Source: Psychrobacter sp. FDAARGOS_221 (GTDB lineage: Bacteria > Pseudomonadota > Gammaproteobacteria > Pseudomonadales > Moraxellaceae). From it: 64,000 nucleotides of DNA. Where the stretch lies: NCBI RefSeq assembly GCF_002313155.2, contig NZ_NWFK02000001.1, forward strand, positions 1 to 64,000, in the 5' to 3' direction. This document shows, piece after piece, positions 1 through 12,997 of the stretch (its first letter is position 1; the number at the start of each line of letters is the position of its first letter). Under the pieces are notes generated by a model, which ran no database searches, was not told where the DNA came from, and saw only the letters and a program-made list of their open reading frames with translations. A program made the translations under genes and the position numbers.

Positions 1-281
1 ATTCATTCTTTGTCGGTATTGCTCAAATCAGCAGTTATGCCTTCTTTGGCGTACTCACGCAGCGCTATGGTTTATGGCCTGGTGTTAGGGGTCGGCGCCA
101 TTGTTGGTAATATGATTGGTTTATGGCCTGGTGTTAGGGGTCGGCGCCATTGTTGGGTAATATGATTGGTAAGCGCTTTTTGACCGGCATGAGTGTTACT
201 CAGTTTCGTACTGCGCTGCTTGTTTTGATGAGTATCAGTGGTCTGGTTATGATTATTGATAATATTGATTTAATCTTATAA
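1..281 (+). pseudogene. TauE/SafE family membrane exporter, C-terminal fragment (left-arm copy)
   Basis: The end of a sulfite/organosulfonate-exporter-type membrane protein. Small hydrophobic residues, the segment VGAIVGNMIGKRFL and a final hydrophobic helix are visible. The start lies outside the window and the frame is disturbed by the 49-bp tandem duplication. The fuller copy is at 12998-13777 on the other strand. Family assignment is from overall character (polytopic, Gly-rich half repeats), and substrate is unknown. Confidence 0.6.
72..170. repeat. 49-50 bp tandem duplication inside the TauE/SafE fragment
   Basis: Bases 72-120 are repeated at 121-170 with one extra G in the second copy. 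The corresponding place in the right arm (about 13090-13150) has a single copy. The difference between arms makes an assembly or sequencing error likelier than a real duplication. Confidence 0.85.
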
Positions 282-434
282 ATCATTTACTGACAACGAC
301 ATACTCAACCCTATTTATTCTCATCAATTTTCATCATCCGCTCATAGTTATCACACAACCACCAATTTGTTTATGCTAGGATAGCACTTAGCTAATGGGG
401 CTTAACCCGTTGTGCTTTCTCATAAATTTATTAT

Positions 435-540
435 TATAGTCAGAGAAGTCTAAAATGGTTACCAGCCAACCGAGCGCAAGTACTACAAATGTAGCTTAGC
501 GAGGTTAATACCGTAACCCTTTAGTAGTTCGCTGACTATA
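435..540. repeat. MITE-like palindromic element upstream of creB (left arm)
   Basis: A 106-bp non-coding element with imperfect terminal inverted repeats. It opens with TATAGTCAGAGAA and closes with TTCGCTGACTATA, so the first nine bases are perfectly inverted and similarity extends further in. It lies 22 bases before the creB start, in its probable promoter region. A lone copy of one end (TATAGTCAGCGAACTA) occurs at 62769-62784 next to another gene, which supports a dispersed element. No coding capacity. Confidence 0.6.
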
Positions 541-562
541 GTTCTTCAATCTGGCTCATACT

Positions 563-1362
563 ATGACTCCCTCTATGCCACAATCAACGCCTGTACATTC
601 AAGTTCGCCTCATATTTTAATCGTTGAAGATGATCCGGCGATTGCCACATCGTTAAGTGACTTTCAAACGCGAAGGCTGGCAAGTGACTGGCTGGATAAT
701 GCCACTAGCGTGCTACCCACTTTGACTGACTTTAATGAGCAGCAGCAGCCATTAGCTGGTATCGTGTTAGATGTAGGTTTGCCCGATGGTGATGGTCTAA
801 ATCTATGTCAGGACATACGCCGAAGTGAGCAGATTGTAGCTTAAAACAACTGCCTATCGTATTTTTGACGGCTCGCAGTGATGAGATAGATAGAATACTT
901 GGCCTTGAAATGGGCGGCGATGATTATTGTCCCAAGCCCTTTAGTCCAAGAGAATTGGTTGCTCGATTAAAAGCCATTTGGCGCCGTGAACAACTTACCG
1001 CATCAGCAACTCTTGATACCCAAACTCAGAGCCAACAAGAGACTGAGCCGCAACAGTTGTGTTAGAGTCAGGCATTTGGCGCTATGAGCCGATGACTTAT
1101 ACCCTATATTGGAATGATCATAAGCTAGAGCTCAGTAATACCGAGCGCAAACTAATACTGGCCTTATTAGCCAATCCAGATCGAGTGTTTAGTCGTGAAC
1201 AATTAAAATGCCATTAGTGATTATCCCGATCATCGCTTAGCTCGCACCATTGATAGTCATGTTAAATCTATTCGTAAGCAATTGGCTCAGATTAGCGAGC
1301 AGCAGGATGTTGAAATCATTCACACTCATCGTGGCTTAGGTTATGGACTTTGTGCGTCATGA
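563..1362 (+). pseudogene. creB: Response regulator CreB (frameshifted, left-arm copy)
   Basis: OmpR/PhoB-class response regulator partnered with the CreC kinase downstream. The receiver begins after a short leader with ILIVEDDPAIA (acidic pocket) and holds LDVGLPDGDG (phospho-acceptor Asp) and [11 protein letters not shown], then [15 protein letters not shown]. The winged-helix DNA-binding half ends in HTHRGLGYGL. Several indels break the frame: a G is missing near 835 (AGATTGTAGC here, AGATTGGTAGC in the right arm), a T near 1057, and others near 1200. With the two arms combined the gene reads as a full regulator of about 265 residues. The stop overlaps the creC start as ATGA. The creB name comes from the strong CreC match next door. 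Confidence 0.7.
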
Positions 1363-3281
1363 GCAACACCCCTTCTCCACAATCTGAAAATCAAAGCCAA
1401 CAGACCAGTGATTCCAATAGTAACGAAGACAACCGAAACACAGGTAGCACATCCACGCCGCCCAATTGGTATGCCAAGCTACACCCAATAGGCAAAGACA
1501 GTAGCGCTCACACTGCTAGCCGTAAACCTGAGAAAATTCTTAATTTGAGTTTGTTTTTTCGGATTTGGATTGCAGTTGGGGTGATTGTCATCATCTCGGG
1601 TATTGTGGTTTTCAACCAGTTGTTTACCTACGTTCGCCCTATCACCCAGCAAGTGATTGAAGATACTTTAGTGGACACCTCTAAACTGTTGGCTGCCAGC
1701 TTACAATCTGCGGTCGAAAGCGGAGAGATTTATAACAGCAGCTATCAGGCCATGCTTGATCAAGCTTTCACGACCCCTTCACTTCCTGAATCTGACTCAG
1801 GGTCGGCTGCAACTGAAATAAGCAACACATCTGAAAACATTAAGACACAGCCATCTAATTCGAGCGTAAATTCTGAGTCATCAAATGAGTCACAACCTTT
1901 AAATCCAGTGATTAAAGCGTTACCTTTCGAGACCCAAGCTACTTGGTATCATCAAAAGCAGCGCAGTAGTTTCCGAGTCTATATTACCGATAACCAAGGC
2001 ATCGTTATCTATGACTCTTTGCCGGAACAAGGCAATCATACTAATCCAGAAGGAAATGCCAGAGGCGAAGATTACTCGAGTTGGAATGATGTCAATCTAA
2101 CCTTACAAGGTAAGTATGGCGCACGCACCACTCGTAGTGATCCCAATGATTCATCAACGTCGGTGATGTATGTCGCTCAGCCCATATATAGCTCAGATGG
2201 TAGCGGTGATATCATCGCTGTGGTCAGTGTCGGCAAACCAACCTCAACCGTGCTACCTTACCTAAATGCCACGCGACAACGGATGTTAACTGCCTCACTG
2301 ATTATCAGTATCGTCACCTTAATCATGGCAGGCTTGGTCGCTTGGTGGCTGCGTCAAAGTACCTTATTGGTCACTCGCTACACTCAGTCATTGGCACAAG
2401 ATACTAAAAAGCCTTACTTTTACTTGGGTCGTGAGCTTAATGAGCTAACCGATACCATTGAAAGCATGAAGCATCGGCTTGAAAATCGAGCTTATGTGAC
2501 TGACTATGTGCATACTTTGACGCATGAACTAAAAAGCCCACTGACGGCGATTCGCGCCAGTGGTGAGCTATTAGAAGAGACCGATTTAGACAGTGAAGAC
2601 AGACAAATGCTCAGCCAGACCATCACTGAGCAAAGTATCAAATTGCACTCGTTGATTGACCGCTTGTTGCTATTGGCAAAAATTGAACAGCCTACATTCA
2701 AGTTAGCGATTCAAGCCATAGATCCAGATGCACTGGTTCAGACTCTAATTGCCGGCAGTGAAATGCAGCGTCAGTATCAGCATCTAGAGATTGACTATCA
2801 ATGTGACCTGAAGCAGTCCAATCAAAGCTTTATTTTTGCCGATGAGTTTTGGATGACTCAAGCCTTACAAAATGTGCTTGATAATGCCTTATATTTTGCG
2901 CATCACAAAGTACTGGTGTCAGTGACTACGCAGCAAATTAACAAAGCACCTTTTATCAAGTTGTCCTTTATTAATGATGGTGAACCCATACCTGAGTATG
3001 CTTTAGCTAAAGTCTTTGATCGCTATTTCAGCTTATCGCATCAGTACAATAAGCCCACCAATAACCCAGCTCAGACACCTAGCTCACCAGCACCGAGACA
3101 ACAAGGTAAAAAAGGTACCGGACTGGGACTAACCTTGGTAAAACAGGTGATTGAACGTCATGGTGGTTATGTCAGTATCCATAATCTAAGCGATCAAAGT
3201 CAGCAACATAACAAAACCCCTGAGACTAACTCAGGGGTTGAGGTGGTAATTTTATTACCTATCGCACCGCTTCAAGATTAA
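1359..3281 (+). CDS. creC: Sensor histidine kinase CreC
   Basis: Inner-membrane sensor kinase, 640 residues from the ATG that overlaps the creB stop (ATGA). After a Ser/Asn-rich cytoplasmic leader there is a membrane helix (about 66-90), a periplasmic sensor region, a second helix (about 308-328), HAMP-like linker, the HisKA box LTHELKSPLTAIR with His near 389, and an ATPase domain with NVLDNAL (N box), FDRYFSLSH and GKKGTGLGLTLV (G box). The sensor contains WNDVNLTLQGKYGAR and VMYVAQPI, which I recognise from CreC of E. coli. It is longer than E. coli CreC because of a low-complexity insert (about 140-185). A terminator for the opposing gene is embedded near its 3' end. It is the only intact member of the pair in either arm. 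Confidence 0.85.
   Translation: MSNTPSPQSENQSQQTSDSNSNEDNRNTGSTSTPPNWYAKLHPIGKDSSAHTASRKPEKILNLSLFFRIWIAVGVIVIISGIVVFNQLFTYVRPITQQVIEDTLVDTSKLLAASLQSAVESGEIYNSSYQAMLDQAFTTPSLPESDSGSAATEISNTSENIKTQPSNSSVNSESSNESQPLNPVIKALPFETQATWYHQKQRSSFRVYITDNQGIVIYDSLPEQGNHTNPEGNARGEDYSSWNDVNLTLQGKYGARTTRSDPNDSSTSVMYVAQPIYSSDGSGDIIAVVSVGKPTSTVLPYLNATRQRMLTASLIISIVTLIMAGLVAWWLRQSTLLVTRYTQSLAQDTKKPYFYLGRELNELTDTIESMKHRLENRAYVTDYVHTLTHELKSPLTAIRASGELLEETDLDSEDRQMLSQTITEQSIKLHSLIDRLLLLAKIEQPTFKLAIQAIDPDALVQTLIAGSEMQRQYQHLEIDYQCDLKQSNQSFIFADEFWMTQALQNVLDNALYFAHHKVLVSVTTQQINKAPFIKLSFINDGEPIPEYALAKVFDRYFSLSHQYNKPTNNPAQTPSSPAPRQQGKKGTGLGLTLVKQVIERHGGYVSIHNLSDQSQQHNKTPETNSGVEVVILLPIAPLQD
3215..3239 (-). terminator. 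Terminator hairpin embedded in the creC 3' coding region
   Basis: A perfect 10-bp stem (AACCCCTGAG / CTCAGGGGTT) with a 5-base loop. Read on the minus strand it is followed by TTTTGTT. It sits downstream of the convergent hypothetical gene (3354-3838), for which it would act as terminator while coding part of the CreC C-terminus. The mirror copy is near 10055-10080. Confidence 0.6.
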
Positions 3282-3353
3282 ACGCGGGTACTATTGAATA
3301 TGTGGCCTAATGAGTGTGTGTCTTAAAGGGTTTTTATCAAAGCGCTATAAATA

Positions 3354-3838
3354 CTACTCACCCTGGCTAAGCGGTACAATACGTTCATTTTGACCACTAC
3401 CAATCATACCTTGGCTACCAACGCCTTCAGGATTGCTTTGTAGATAAGCCGTCATTTCAGCAATAATTTCAGGATCATCATTGGCTAAGATACGCTGCTT
3501 GATCATCTCTACCGGGGGCACAGGTAAGTTCTTCAATAGCGACAACAGCTGAGTATCATTACCTTTGGCAACGACCAGTTCAATCAATTGACGGGCATCA
3601 ATTGGCAAATCTGGTGTTGACTGAGCCATCAATGCTAAGTGATACGCACCATGAGTATCTCATCTTGCATGATGCGTCGCTCAATAGCAGTATAGGTCTC
3701 ACTGGTCGCTCCGCCTGCTACTCTTAGCAAGTGAATACATTTTAATGAAGACTGTTCTTCTTGTTCAGCAATGGCCAGAATCTTTTCTGATTGTGCCTCT
3801 AGCATTTGTCTTTTTTGCTGTAATTTATCGTTGCTCAT
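3354..3838 (-). pseudogene. Hypothetical protein (frameshifted, left-arm copy)
   Basis: A soluble, acidic protein of about 161 residues once the frame is repaired with the right arm (a base is missing near 3650, inside MQDEDTHGAYHLALMAQ). No signal peptide or membrane segment. The first part is Gln/Glu-rich and probably helical (DKLQQKRQMLEAQSEKIL), the middle has DLPIDARQLIELVVAKGND, and the end is Gly/Ser-rich (EGVGSQGMIGSGQ). I do not recognise a family. It lies between grxD and creC and converges on creC. Confidence 0.6.
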
Positions 3839-4032
3839 GATTATTTCCTAACGTTATTAATGGTTATTATTTATTCAAGGTTTTCATAAATGACTCTTAG
3901 GCGATAAGTAAAAACCAATCTTCTCGCCCTATTGCTACTATATGTGGTGCTAAAGATTCATTTATAAAGTGAGCATATACAAAAACATAACAGGCGGCTC
4001 TATCTTTAAAAAATCCCAAAGCAATCGTCAAT

Positions 4033-4067
4033 AAAAAAAGCCTTAGCATGAATCTAAGGCTTTTTTT
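4033..4067 (-). terminator. Rho-independent terminator after grxD (left arm)
   Basis: Stem AAAGCCTTAG / CTAAGGCTTT with a 7-base loop and runs of A and T on both sides, so it can work in both directions. It lies 41 bases past the grxD stop. Confidence 0.85.
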
Positions 4068-4107
4068 ATTGAACAACTCTAATATAAACTTAAATCATTT
4101 AGTGCAA

Positions 4108-4439
4108 TTAGCTAGCAGGGCTATGCTCTTCAACCAATGGCTTTAATTCGCCTGATTGGTACATTTCTAAGATAATGTCTGAACCGCCCATCAACTCACC
4201 ATTAATCCACAATTGTGGGAATGTTGGCCAGTTGGCAATTTTTGGCAATGTCGCACGAATTTCAGGGTTTTCTAAAATATTAACGAACGCAAAAGGACGA
4301 CCAATTTGAGTTAACACTTCAATGGCACGAGCAGAAAATCCACACTGTGGAAACTGTGGTGTACCTTTCATATATAAACTGGGTTTTCTTTGATTTGATT
4401 GCGGATTAACGTTTCAATATCTTGCGCTTGGTCTGTCAT
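4108..4439 (-). pseudogene. grxD: Monothiol glutaredoxin Grx4/GrxD (frameshifted, left-arm copy)
   Basis: Cytosolic monothiol glutaredoxin that binds and delivers [2Fe-2S] clusters together with glutathione. The signature is FPQCGFSARA, whose single cysteine in CGFS marks the monothiol class, followed by WPTFPQLWINGELMGGSDI, the cis-Pro and glutathione-binding region. The gene begins MTDQAQDIETLIRNQIKENP; four bases are lost before LYMKGTP compared with the right arm, which splits the frame. Repaired length is about 110 residues, normal for the family. A terminator follows. Confidence 0.8.
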
Positions 4440-4762
4440 AATAAATCCTTAATTGATTTGGAAAATCGATTACCTAAAAAATAAAATACTAAAATATAAT
4501 ACTTAAAATAATGTGCTGAGTGTTTAAATTTAGGCCAATGTCTCTTTTATGGGGATGCTGATTAAAATTACAATAATAAATCCAGCATAACCACACTTTT
4601 AACTGTAGCCATCTCGAACATCTTAACGGATGCTTTCAATAACAGCTGTTGCTAAGCCCTAAAGCTAAAAGCTAGAGTCATATTATGCGTCAGCCCTAGC
4701 TGTTTTTTATTACCCCTAACTGAGTAGTGGCTACTACTTTCTATTTAGCTTTAAGCTTAATT

Positions 4763-5272
4763 TTAAACGTTGTCTGTCTGGGTCAGTAATACCACAGCAC
4801 TGACCATGATACCCTCTTGACGTCCAGTAAAGCCAAGCTTTTCAGTGGTGGTTGCTTTAACACTGATATTATCAATCTGAGTATTTAAATCTTCAGCAAT
4901 GTTGGTGCGCATCGCCAGATTGTGTTTAGCCAACTTTGGTCGCTCACACATCACCGTGATATCTGCATTTACCAAATGATAGCCTTTTTTGATAATTAAA
5001 TCATAGACATGACGCAGCAGCACACGTGAATCTAGTCCAGCATTGGCCTCATCAGTATCTGGAAAGTGTTGCCCTATATCGCCAAGAGCCAATGCACCAA
5101 GCAGCGCGTCAGCCAAAGCATGCAATACCACATCACCATCTGAATGCGCCAGTAAACCGACCGGATGCGGGATATTCACCCCTGCTAAAGTCACAAACTG
5201 CTCGGCTGTATCGATCACATCTTTTGGATCGCAAAACGCGTGTACGTCAATACCTTGCCCAATTCTTATCAT
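4763..5272 (-). CDS. ispF: 2-C-methyl-D-erythritol 2,4-cyclodiphosphate synthase
   Basis: MEP-pathway enzyme that cyclises CDP-ME 2-phosphate to MEcPP for isoprenoid synthesis, a cytosolic zinc-dependent trimer. The start is taken at [13 protein letters not shown] (Asp and His of the metal site), not at the longer upstream frame that overlaps mnmA. Further markers are [21 protein letters not shown], read in two parts, [10 protein letters not shown] and the C-terminal [15 protein letters not shown]. About 169 residues, slightly longer than the usual 155-160. It is divergent from mnmA, with only 55 bases between the starts. Confidence 0.9.
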   Translation of the reverse strand: MIRIGQGIDVHAFCDPKDVIDTAEQFVTLAGVNIPHPVGLLAHSDGDVVLHALADALLGALALGDIGQHFPDTDEANAGLDSRVLLRHVYDLIIKKGYHLVNADITVMCERPKLAKHNLAMRTNIAEDLNTQIDNISVKATTTEKLGFTGRQEGIMVSAVVLLTQTDNV

Positions 5273-5327
5273 TATTTGCCTTTCAGTGTTATAATTTAGC
5301 CAAATTTTAGCATAGTTTGTGAGACTT
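5273..5327. promoter_or_regulatory. Divergent ispF/mnmA promoter interval
   Basis: Only 55 bases separate the ispF and mnmA start codons, and they include the AT-rich stretch TTATAATTTAGCCAAATTTT, which offers -10-like hexamers in both directions. Promoters for both genes must lie here or inside the neighbouring coding sequence. The right-arm copy is at 7988-8042. Confidence 0.4.
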
Positions 5328-6522
<1,195 letters not shown>

Positions 6523-6809
6523 CTTTAGCATTTTAAAGGCTTTAGCACCTTAAAGTATAGTTCCGTACTTATTTTAAGCGGTTACACCCTTATAAGTTGA
6601 GGATAAGATATTGACGTTTATTCTGACGTTGGCAGTTATTTGGTTATCAGCGGCATGACTAGTGATGATCAAGCCTATCAAATGGCTAACCAAATAACTG
6701 CCAACGTCAGAATAAACGTCAATATTATCCTCAACTTATAAGGGTGTAACCGCTTAAAATAAAGTACGGAACTATACTTTAAGGTGCTAAAGCCTTTAAA
6801 ATGCTAAAG
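6523..6809. other. Centre of the palindrome
   Basis: Intergenic sequence downstream of both mnmA copies, with the 40-base unpaired loop at 6647-6686. The loop contains an ATG at 6655 that opens MTSDDQAYQMAN. This could be the true start of the gene after mnmA (hflD in many gammaproteobacteria), cut off when the sequence folds back. Nothing else is visible. Confidence 0.5.
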
Positions 6810-7987
<1,178 letters not shown>

Positions 7988-8042
7988 AAGTCTCACAAAC
8001 TATGCTAAAATTTGGCTAAATTATAACACTGAAAGGCAAATA

Positions 8043-8538
8043 ATGATAAGAATTGGGCAAGGTATTGACGTACACGCGTTTTGCGATCCAAAGATGTGAT
8101 CGATACAGCCGAGCAGTTTGTGACTTTAGCAGGGGTGAATATCCCGCATCCGGTCGGTTTACTGGCGCATTCAGATGGTGATGTGGTATGCTTTGGCTGA
8201 CGCGCTGCTTGGTGCATTGGCTCTTGGCGATATAGGGCAACACTTTCCAGATACTGATGAGGCCAATGCTGGACTAGATTCACGTGTGCTGCTGCGTCAT
8301 GTCTATGATTTAATTATCAAAAAAGGCTATCATTTGGTAAATGCAGATATCACGGTGATGTGTGAGCGACCAAAGTTGGCTAAACACAATCTGGCGATGC
8401 GCACTTGCTGAAGATTTAAATACTCAGATTGATAATATCAGTGTTAAAGCAACCACCACTGAAAAGCTTGGCTTTACTGGACGTCAAGAGGGTATCATGG
8501 TCAGTGCTGTGGTATTACTGACCCCAGACAACGTTTAA
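8043..8538 (+). pseudogene. ispF: IspF, frameshifted right-arm copy
   Basis: Mirror of 4763-5272. Bases are lost after the DVHAF region, in the [12 protein letters not shown] region and near 8404, giving three frames. The left-arm copy is the readable one. Confidence 0.85.
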
Positions 8539-8858
8539 AATTAAGCTTAAAGCTAAATAGAAAGTAGTAGCCACTACTCAGTTAGGGGTAATAAAAAACA
8601 GCTAGGGCTGACGCATAATATGACTCTAGCTTTTAGCTTTAGGGCTTAGCAACAGCTGTTATTGAAAGCATCCGTTAAGATGTTCGAGATGGCTACAGTT
8701 AAAAGTGTGGTTATGCTGGATTTATTATTGTAATTTTTCAGCATCCCATAAAAGAGACATTGGCCTAAATTTAAACACTCAGCACATTATTTTAAGTATT
8801 ATATTTTAGTATTTTATTTTTTAGGTAATCGATTTTCCAAATCAATTAAGGATTTATT

Positions 8859-9204
8859 ATGACAGACCAAGCGCAAGATATTGAAACGTTAATCCGCAAT
8901 CAAATCAAAGAAACCCAGTATTGTTATATATGAAAGGTACCCACAGTTTCCACAGTGTGGATTTTCTGCTCGTGCCATTGAAGTGTTAACTCAAATTGGT
9001 CGTCCTTTTGCGTTCGTTAATATTTTAGAAAACCCTGAAATTCGTGCGACATTGCCAAAAATTGCCAACTGGCCAACATTCCCACAATTGTGGATTAATG
9101 GTGAGTTGATGGGCGGTTCAGACATTATCTTAGAAATGTACCAATCAGGCGAATTAAAGCCATTGGTTGAAGAGCATAGCCCTGCTAGCTATTGCACTAA
9201 ATGA
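8859..9204 (+). pseudogene. grxD: GrxD, frameshifted right-arm copy
   Basis: Mirror of 4108-4439. It contains the NPVLLYMKG codons missing on the left, but has its own errors near 8920-8940. A base lost at the end reads AGC TAT TGC ACT AAA TGA instead of AGC TAA, giving a spurious C-terminal extension. Confidence 0.85.
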
Positions 9205-9230
9205 TTAAGTTTATATTAGAGTTGTTCAAT

Positions 9231-9264
9231 AAAAAAGCCTTAGATTCATGCTAAGGCTTTTTTT
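9231..9264 (+). terminator. Rho-independent terminator after grxD (right arm)
   Basis: Mirror of the hairpin at 4033-4067: stem AAGCCTTAG / CTAAGGCTT followed by a T run. Confidence 0.8.
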
Positions 9265-9457
9265 ATTGACGATTGCTTTGGGATTTTTTAAAGATAGAGC
9301 CGCCTGTTATGTTTTTGTATATGCTCACTTTATAAATGAATCTTTAGCACCACATATAGTAGCAATAGGGCGAGAAGATTGGTTTTTACTTATCGCTAAG
9401 AGTCATTTATGAAAACCTTGAATAAATAATAACCATTAATAACGTTAGGAAATAATC

Positions 9458-9940
9458 ATGAGCAACGATAAATTACAGCAAAAAGACAAATGCTAGAGGC
9501 ACAATCAGAAAAGATTCTGGCCATTGCTGAACAAGAGAACAGTCTTCATTAAAATGTATTCACTTGCTAAGAGTAGCAGGCGGAGCGACCAGTGAGACCT
9601 ATACTGCTATTGAGCGACGCATCATGCAAGATGAAGATACTCATGGTGCGTATCACTTAGCATTGATGGCTCAGTCAACACCAGATTTGCCAATTGATGC
9701 CCGTCAATTGATTGAACTGGTCGTTGCCAAAGGTAATGATACTCAGCTGTTGTCGCTATGAAGAACTTACCTGTGCCCCCGGTAGAGATGATCAAGCAGC
9801 GTATCTTAGCCAATGATGATCCTGAAATTATTGCTGAAATGACGGCTTATCTACAAAGCAATCCTGAAGGCGTTGGTAGCCAAGGTATGATTGGTAGTGG
9901 TCAAAATGAACGTATTGTACCGCTTAGCCAGGGTGAGTAG
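9458..9940 (+). pseudogene. Hypothetical protein, frameshifted right-arm copy
   Basis: Mirror of 3354-3838. Here the middle reads correctly (MQDEDTHGAYHLALMAQ), but bases are missing near 9480, 9537 and 9760. A good GTTAGGAAATAATC ribosome-binding region precedes the ATG. Confidence 0.7.
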
Positions 9941-10011
9941 TATTTAAGCGCTTTGATAAAAACCCTTTAAGACACACACTCATTAGGCCACATATTCAAT
10001 AGTACCCGCGT

Positions 10012-11914
10012 TTAATCTTGAAGCGGTGCGATAGGTAATAAAATTACCACCTCAACCCCTGAGTTAGTCTCAGGGGTTTTGTTATGTTGCTGACTTTGAT
10101 CGCTTAGATTATGGATACTGACATAACCACCATGACGTTCAATCACCTGTTTTACCAAGGTTAGTCCCAGTCCGGTACCTTTTTTACCTTGTTGTCTCGG
10201 TGCTGGTGAGCTAGGTGTCTGAGCTGGGTTATTGGTGGGCTTATTGTACTGATGCGATAAGCTGAAATAGCGATCAAAGACTTTAGCTAAAGCATACTCA
10301 GGTATGGGTTCACCATCATTAATAAAGGACAACTTGATAAAAGGTGCTTTGTTAATTTGCTGCGTAGTCACTGACACCAGTACTTTGTGATGCGCAAAAA
10401 TAAGGCATTATCAAGCACATTTGTAAGGCTTGAGTCATCCAAAACTCATCGGCAAAAATAAAGCTTTGATTGGACTGCTTCAGGTCACATTGATAGTCAA
10501 TCTCTAGATGCTGATACTGACGCTGCATTTCACTGCCGGCAATTAGAGTCTGAACCAGTGCATCTGGATCTATGGCTTGAATCGCTAACTTGAATGTAGG
10601 CTGTTCAATTTTTGCCAATAGCAACAAGCGGTCAATCAACGAGTGCAATTTGATACTTTGCTCAGTGATGGTCTGGCTGAGCATTTGTCTGTCTTCACTG
10701 TCTAAATCGGTCTCTTCTAATAGCTCACCACTGGCGCGAATCGCCGTCAGTGGGCTTTTAGTTCATGCGTCAAAGTATGCACATAGTCAGTCACATAAGC
10801 TCGATTTTCAAGCCGATGCTTCATGCTTTCAATGGTATCGGTTAGCTCATTAAGCTCACGACCCAAGTAAAAGTAAGGCTTTTTAGTATCTTGTGCCAAT
10901 GACTGAGTGTAGCGAGTGACCAATAAGGTACTTTGACGCAGCCACCAAGCGACCAAGCCTGCCATGATTAAGGTGACGATACTGATAATCAGTGAGCAGT
11001 TAACATCCGTTGCGCGTGGCATTTAGGTAAGGTAGCACGGTTGAGGTTGGTTTGCCGACACTGACCACAGCGATGATATCACCGCTACCATCTGAGCTAT
11101 ATATGGCTGAGCGACATACATCACCGACGTTGATGAATCATGGGATCACTACGAGTGGTGCGTGCGCCATACTTACCTTGTAAGGTTAGATTGACATCAT
11201 TCCAACTCGAGTAATCTTCGCCTCTGGCATTTCCTTCTGGATAGTATGATTGCCTTGTTCCGGCAAAGAGTCATAGATAACGATGCCTTGGTTATCGGTA
11301 ATATAGACTCGGAAACTACGCGCTGCTTTGATGATACCAAGTAGCTTGGGTCTCGAAAGGTAACGCTTTAATCACTGGATTAAAGGTTGTGACTCATTTG
11401 ATGACTCAGAATTTACGCTCGAATTAGATGGCTGTGTCTTAATGTTTTCAGATGTGTTGCTATTTTCAGTTGCAGCCGACCCTGAGTCAGATTCAGGAAG
11501 TGAAGGGGTCGTGAAAGCTGATCAAGCATGGCCTGATAGCTGCTGTTATAAATCTCTCCGCTTCGACCGCAGATTGTAAGCTGGCAGCCAACAGTTTAGA
11601 GGTGTCCACTAAAGTATCTTCAATCACTTGCTGGGTGATAGGGCGAACGTAGGTAACAACTGGTTGAAAACCACAATACCCGAGATGATGACAATCACCC
11701 CAACTGCAATCCAAATCCGAAAAAACAAACTCAAATAAGAATTTCTCAGGTTACGGCTAGCAGTGTGAGCGCTACTGCTTTGCCTATTGGGTGTAGCTTG
11801 GCATACCAATTGGGCGGCGTGGATGTGCTACCTGTGTTCGGTTGTCTTCGTTACTATTGGAATCACTGGTCTGTTGGCTTTGATTTTCAGATGTGGAGAA
11901 GGGGTGTTGCTCAT
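10012..11914 (-). pseudogene. creC: CreC, frameshifted right-arm copy
   Basis: Mirror of 1359-3281, broken into at least six frame segments by small indels (near 10400, 10760, 11010, 11110, 11240, 11510 and 11660). The kinase G-box end (10012-10377) is still readable. The left-arm copy is intact. Confidence 0.85.
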
Positions 11915-12707
11915 GACGCACAAAGTCCATAACCTAAGCCACGATGAGTGTGAATGATTTCAACATCCTGCTGCTCGCTAATCTGAGCCAATGCTTACGA
12001 ATAGATTAACATGACTATCAATGGTGCGAGCTAAGCGATGATCGGGATAATCACTAATGGCATTAATAATTGTTCACGACTAAACACTCGATCTGGATTG
12101 GCTAATAAGGCCAGTATAGTTGCGCTCGGTATTACTGAGCTCTAGCTTATGATCATTCCAATATAGGGTATAAGTCATCGGCTCATAGCGCCAAATGCCT
12201 GACTCTAACACAAACTGTTGCGGCTCAGTCTCTTGTTGGCTCTGAGTTTGGGTATCAAGAGTTGCTGATGCGGTAAGTTGTTCACGGCGCCAAATGGCTT
12301 TTAATCGAGCAACCAATTCTCTTGGACAAAGGGCTTGGGACAATAATCATCGCCGCCCATTTCAAGGCCAAAGTATCTATCTATCTCATCACTGCGAGCC
12401 GTCAAAAATACGATAGGCAGTTGTTTTAAGCTACCAATCTGCTCACTTCGGCGTATGTCCTGACATAGATTAGACCATCACCATCGGCAAACCTACATCT
12501 AACACGATACCAGCTAATGGCTGCTGCTGCTCATTAAAGTCAGTCAAAGTGGGTAGCACGCTAGTGGCATTATCCAGCCAGTCACTTGCCAGCCTTCGCG
12601 TTTGAAAGTCACTCTTAACGATGTGGCAATCGCCGGATCATCTTCAACGATTAAAATATGAGGCGAACTTGAATGTACAGGCGTGATTGTGGCATAGAGG
12701 GAGTCAT
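11911..12707 (-). pseudogene. creB: CreB, frameshifted right-arm copy
   Basis: Mirror of 563-1362 with different breaks. It retains the GGTAGC and the CAGTTTGTG that the left copy lacks, but loses bases around FSPREL and elsewhere. Confidence 0.8.
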
Positions 12708-12729
12708 AGTATGAGCCAGATTGAAGAAC

Positions 12730-12834
12730 TATAGTCAGCGAACTACTAAAGGTTACGGTATTAACCTCGCTAAGCCTACATTTGTAGTACTTGCGCTCGG
12801 TTGGCTGGTAACCATTTAGACTTCTCTGACTATA
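12730..12834. repeat. MITE-like element upstream of creB (right arm)
   Basis: Mirror of 435-540, opening with TATAGTCAGCGAACTACTAA and closing with CTGACTATA. One base shorter than the left copy. Confidence 0.6.
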
Positions 12835-12997
12835 ATAATAAATTTATGAGAAAGCACAACGGGTTAAGCCCCATTAGCTAAGTGCTATCCTAGCATAAAC
12901 CAAATTGGTGGTTGTGTGATAACTATGAGCGGATGATGAAAAATTGATGAAGAATAAATAGGGTTGAGTATGTCGTTGTCAGTAAATGATTATAAGA

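Noticed and set aside
5026..5310. Plus-strand ORFs opposite ispF
   Set aside because: Shadow frames; ispF on the minus strand has all family motifs.
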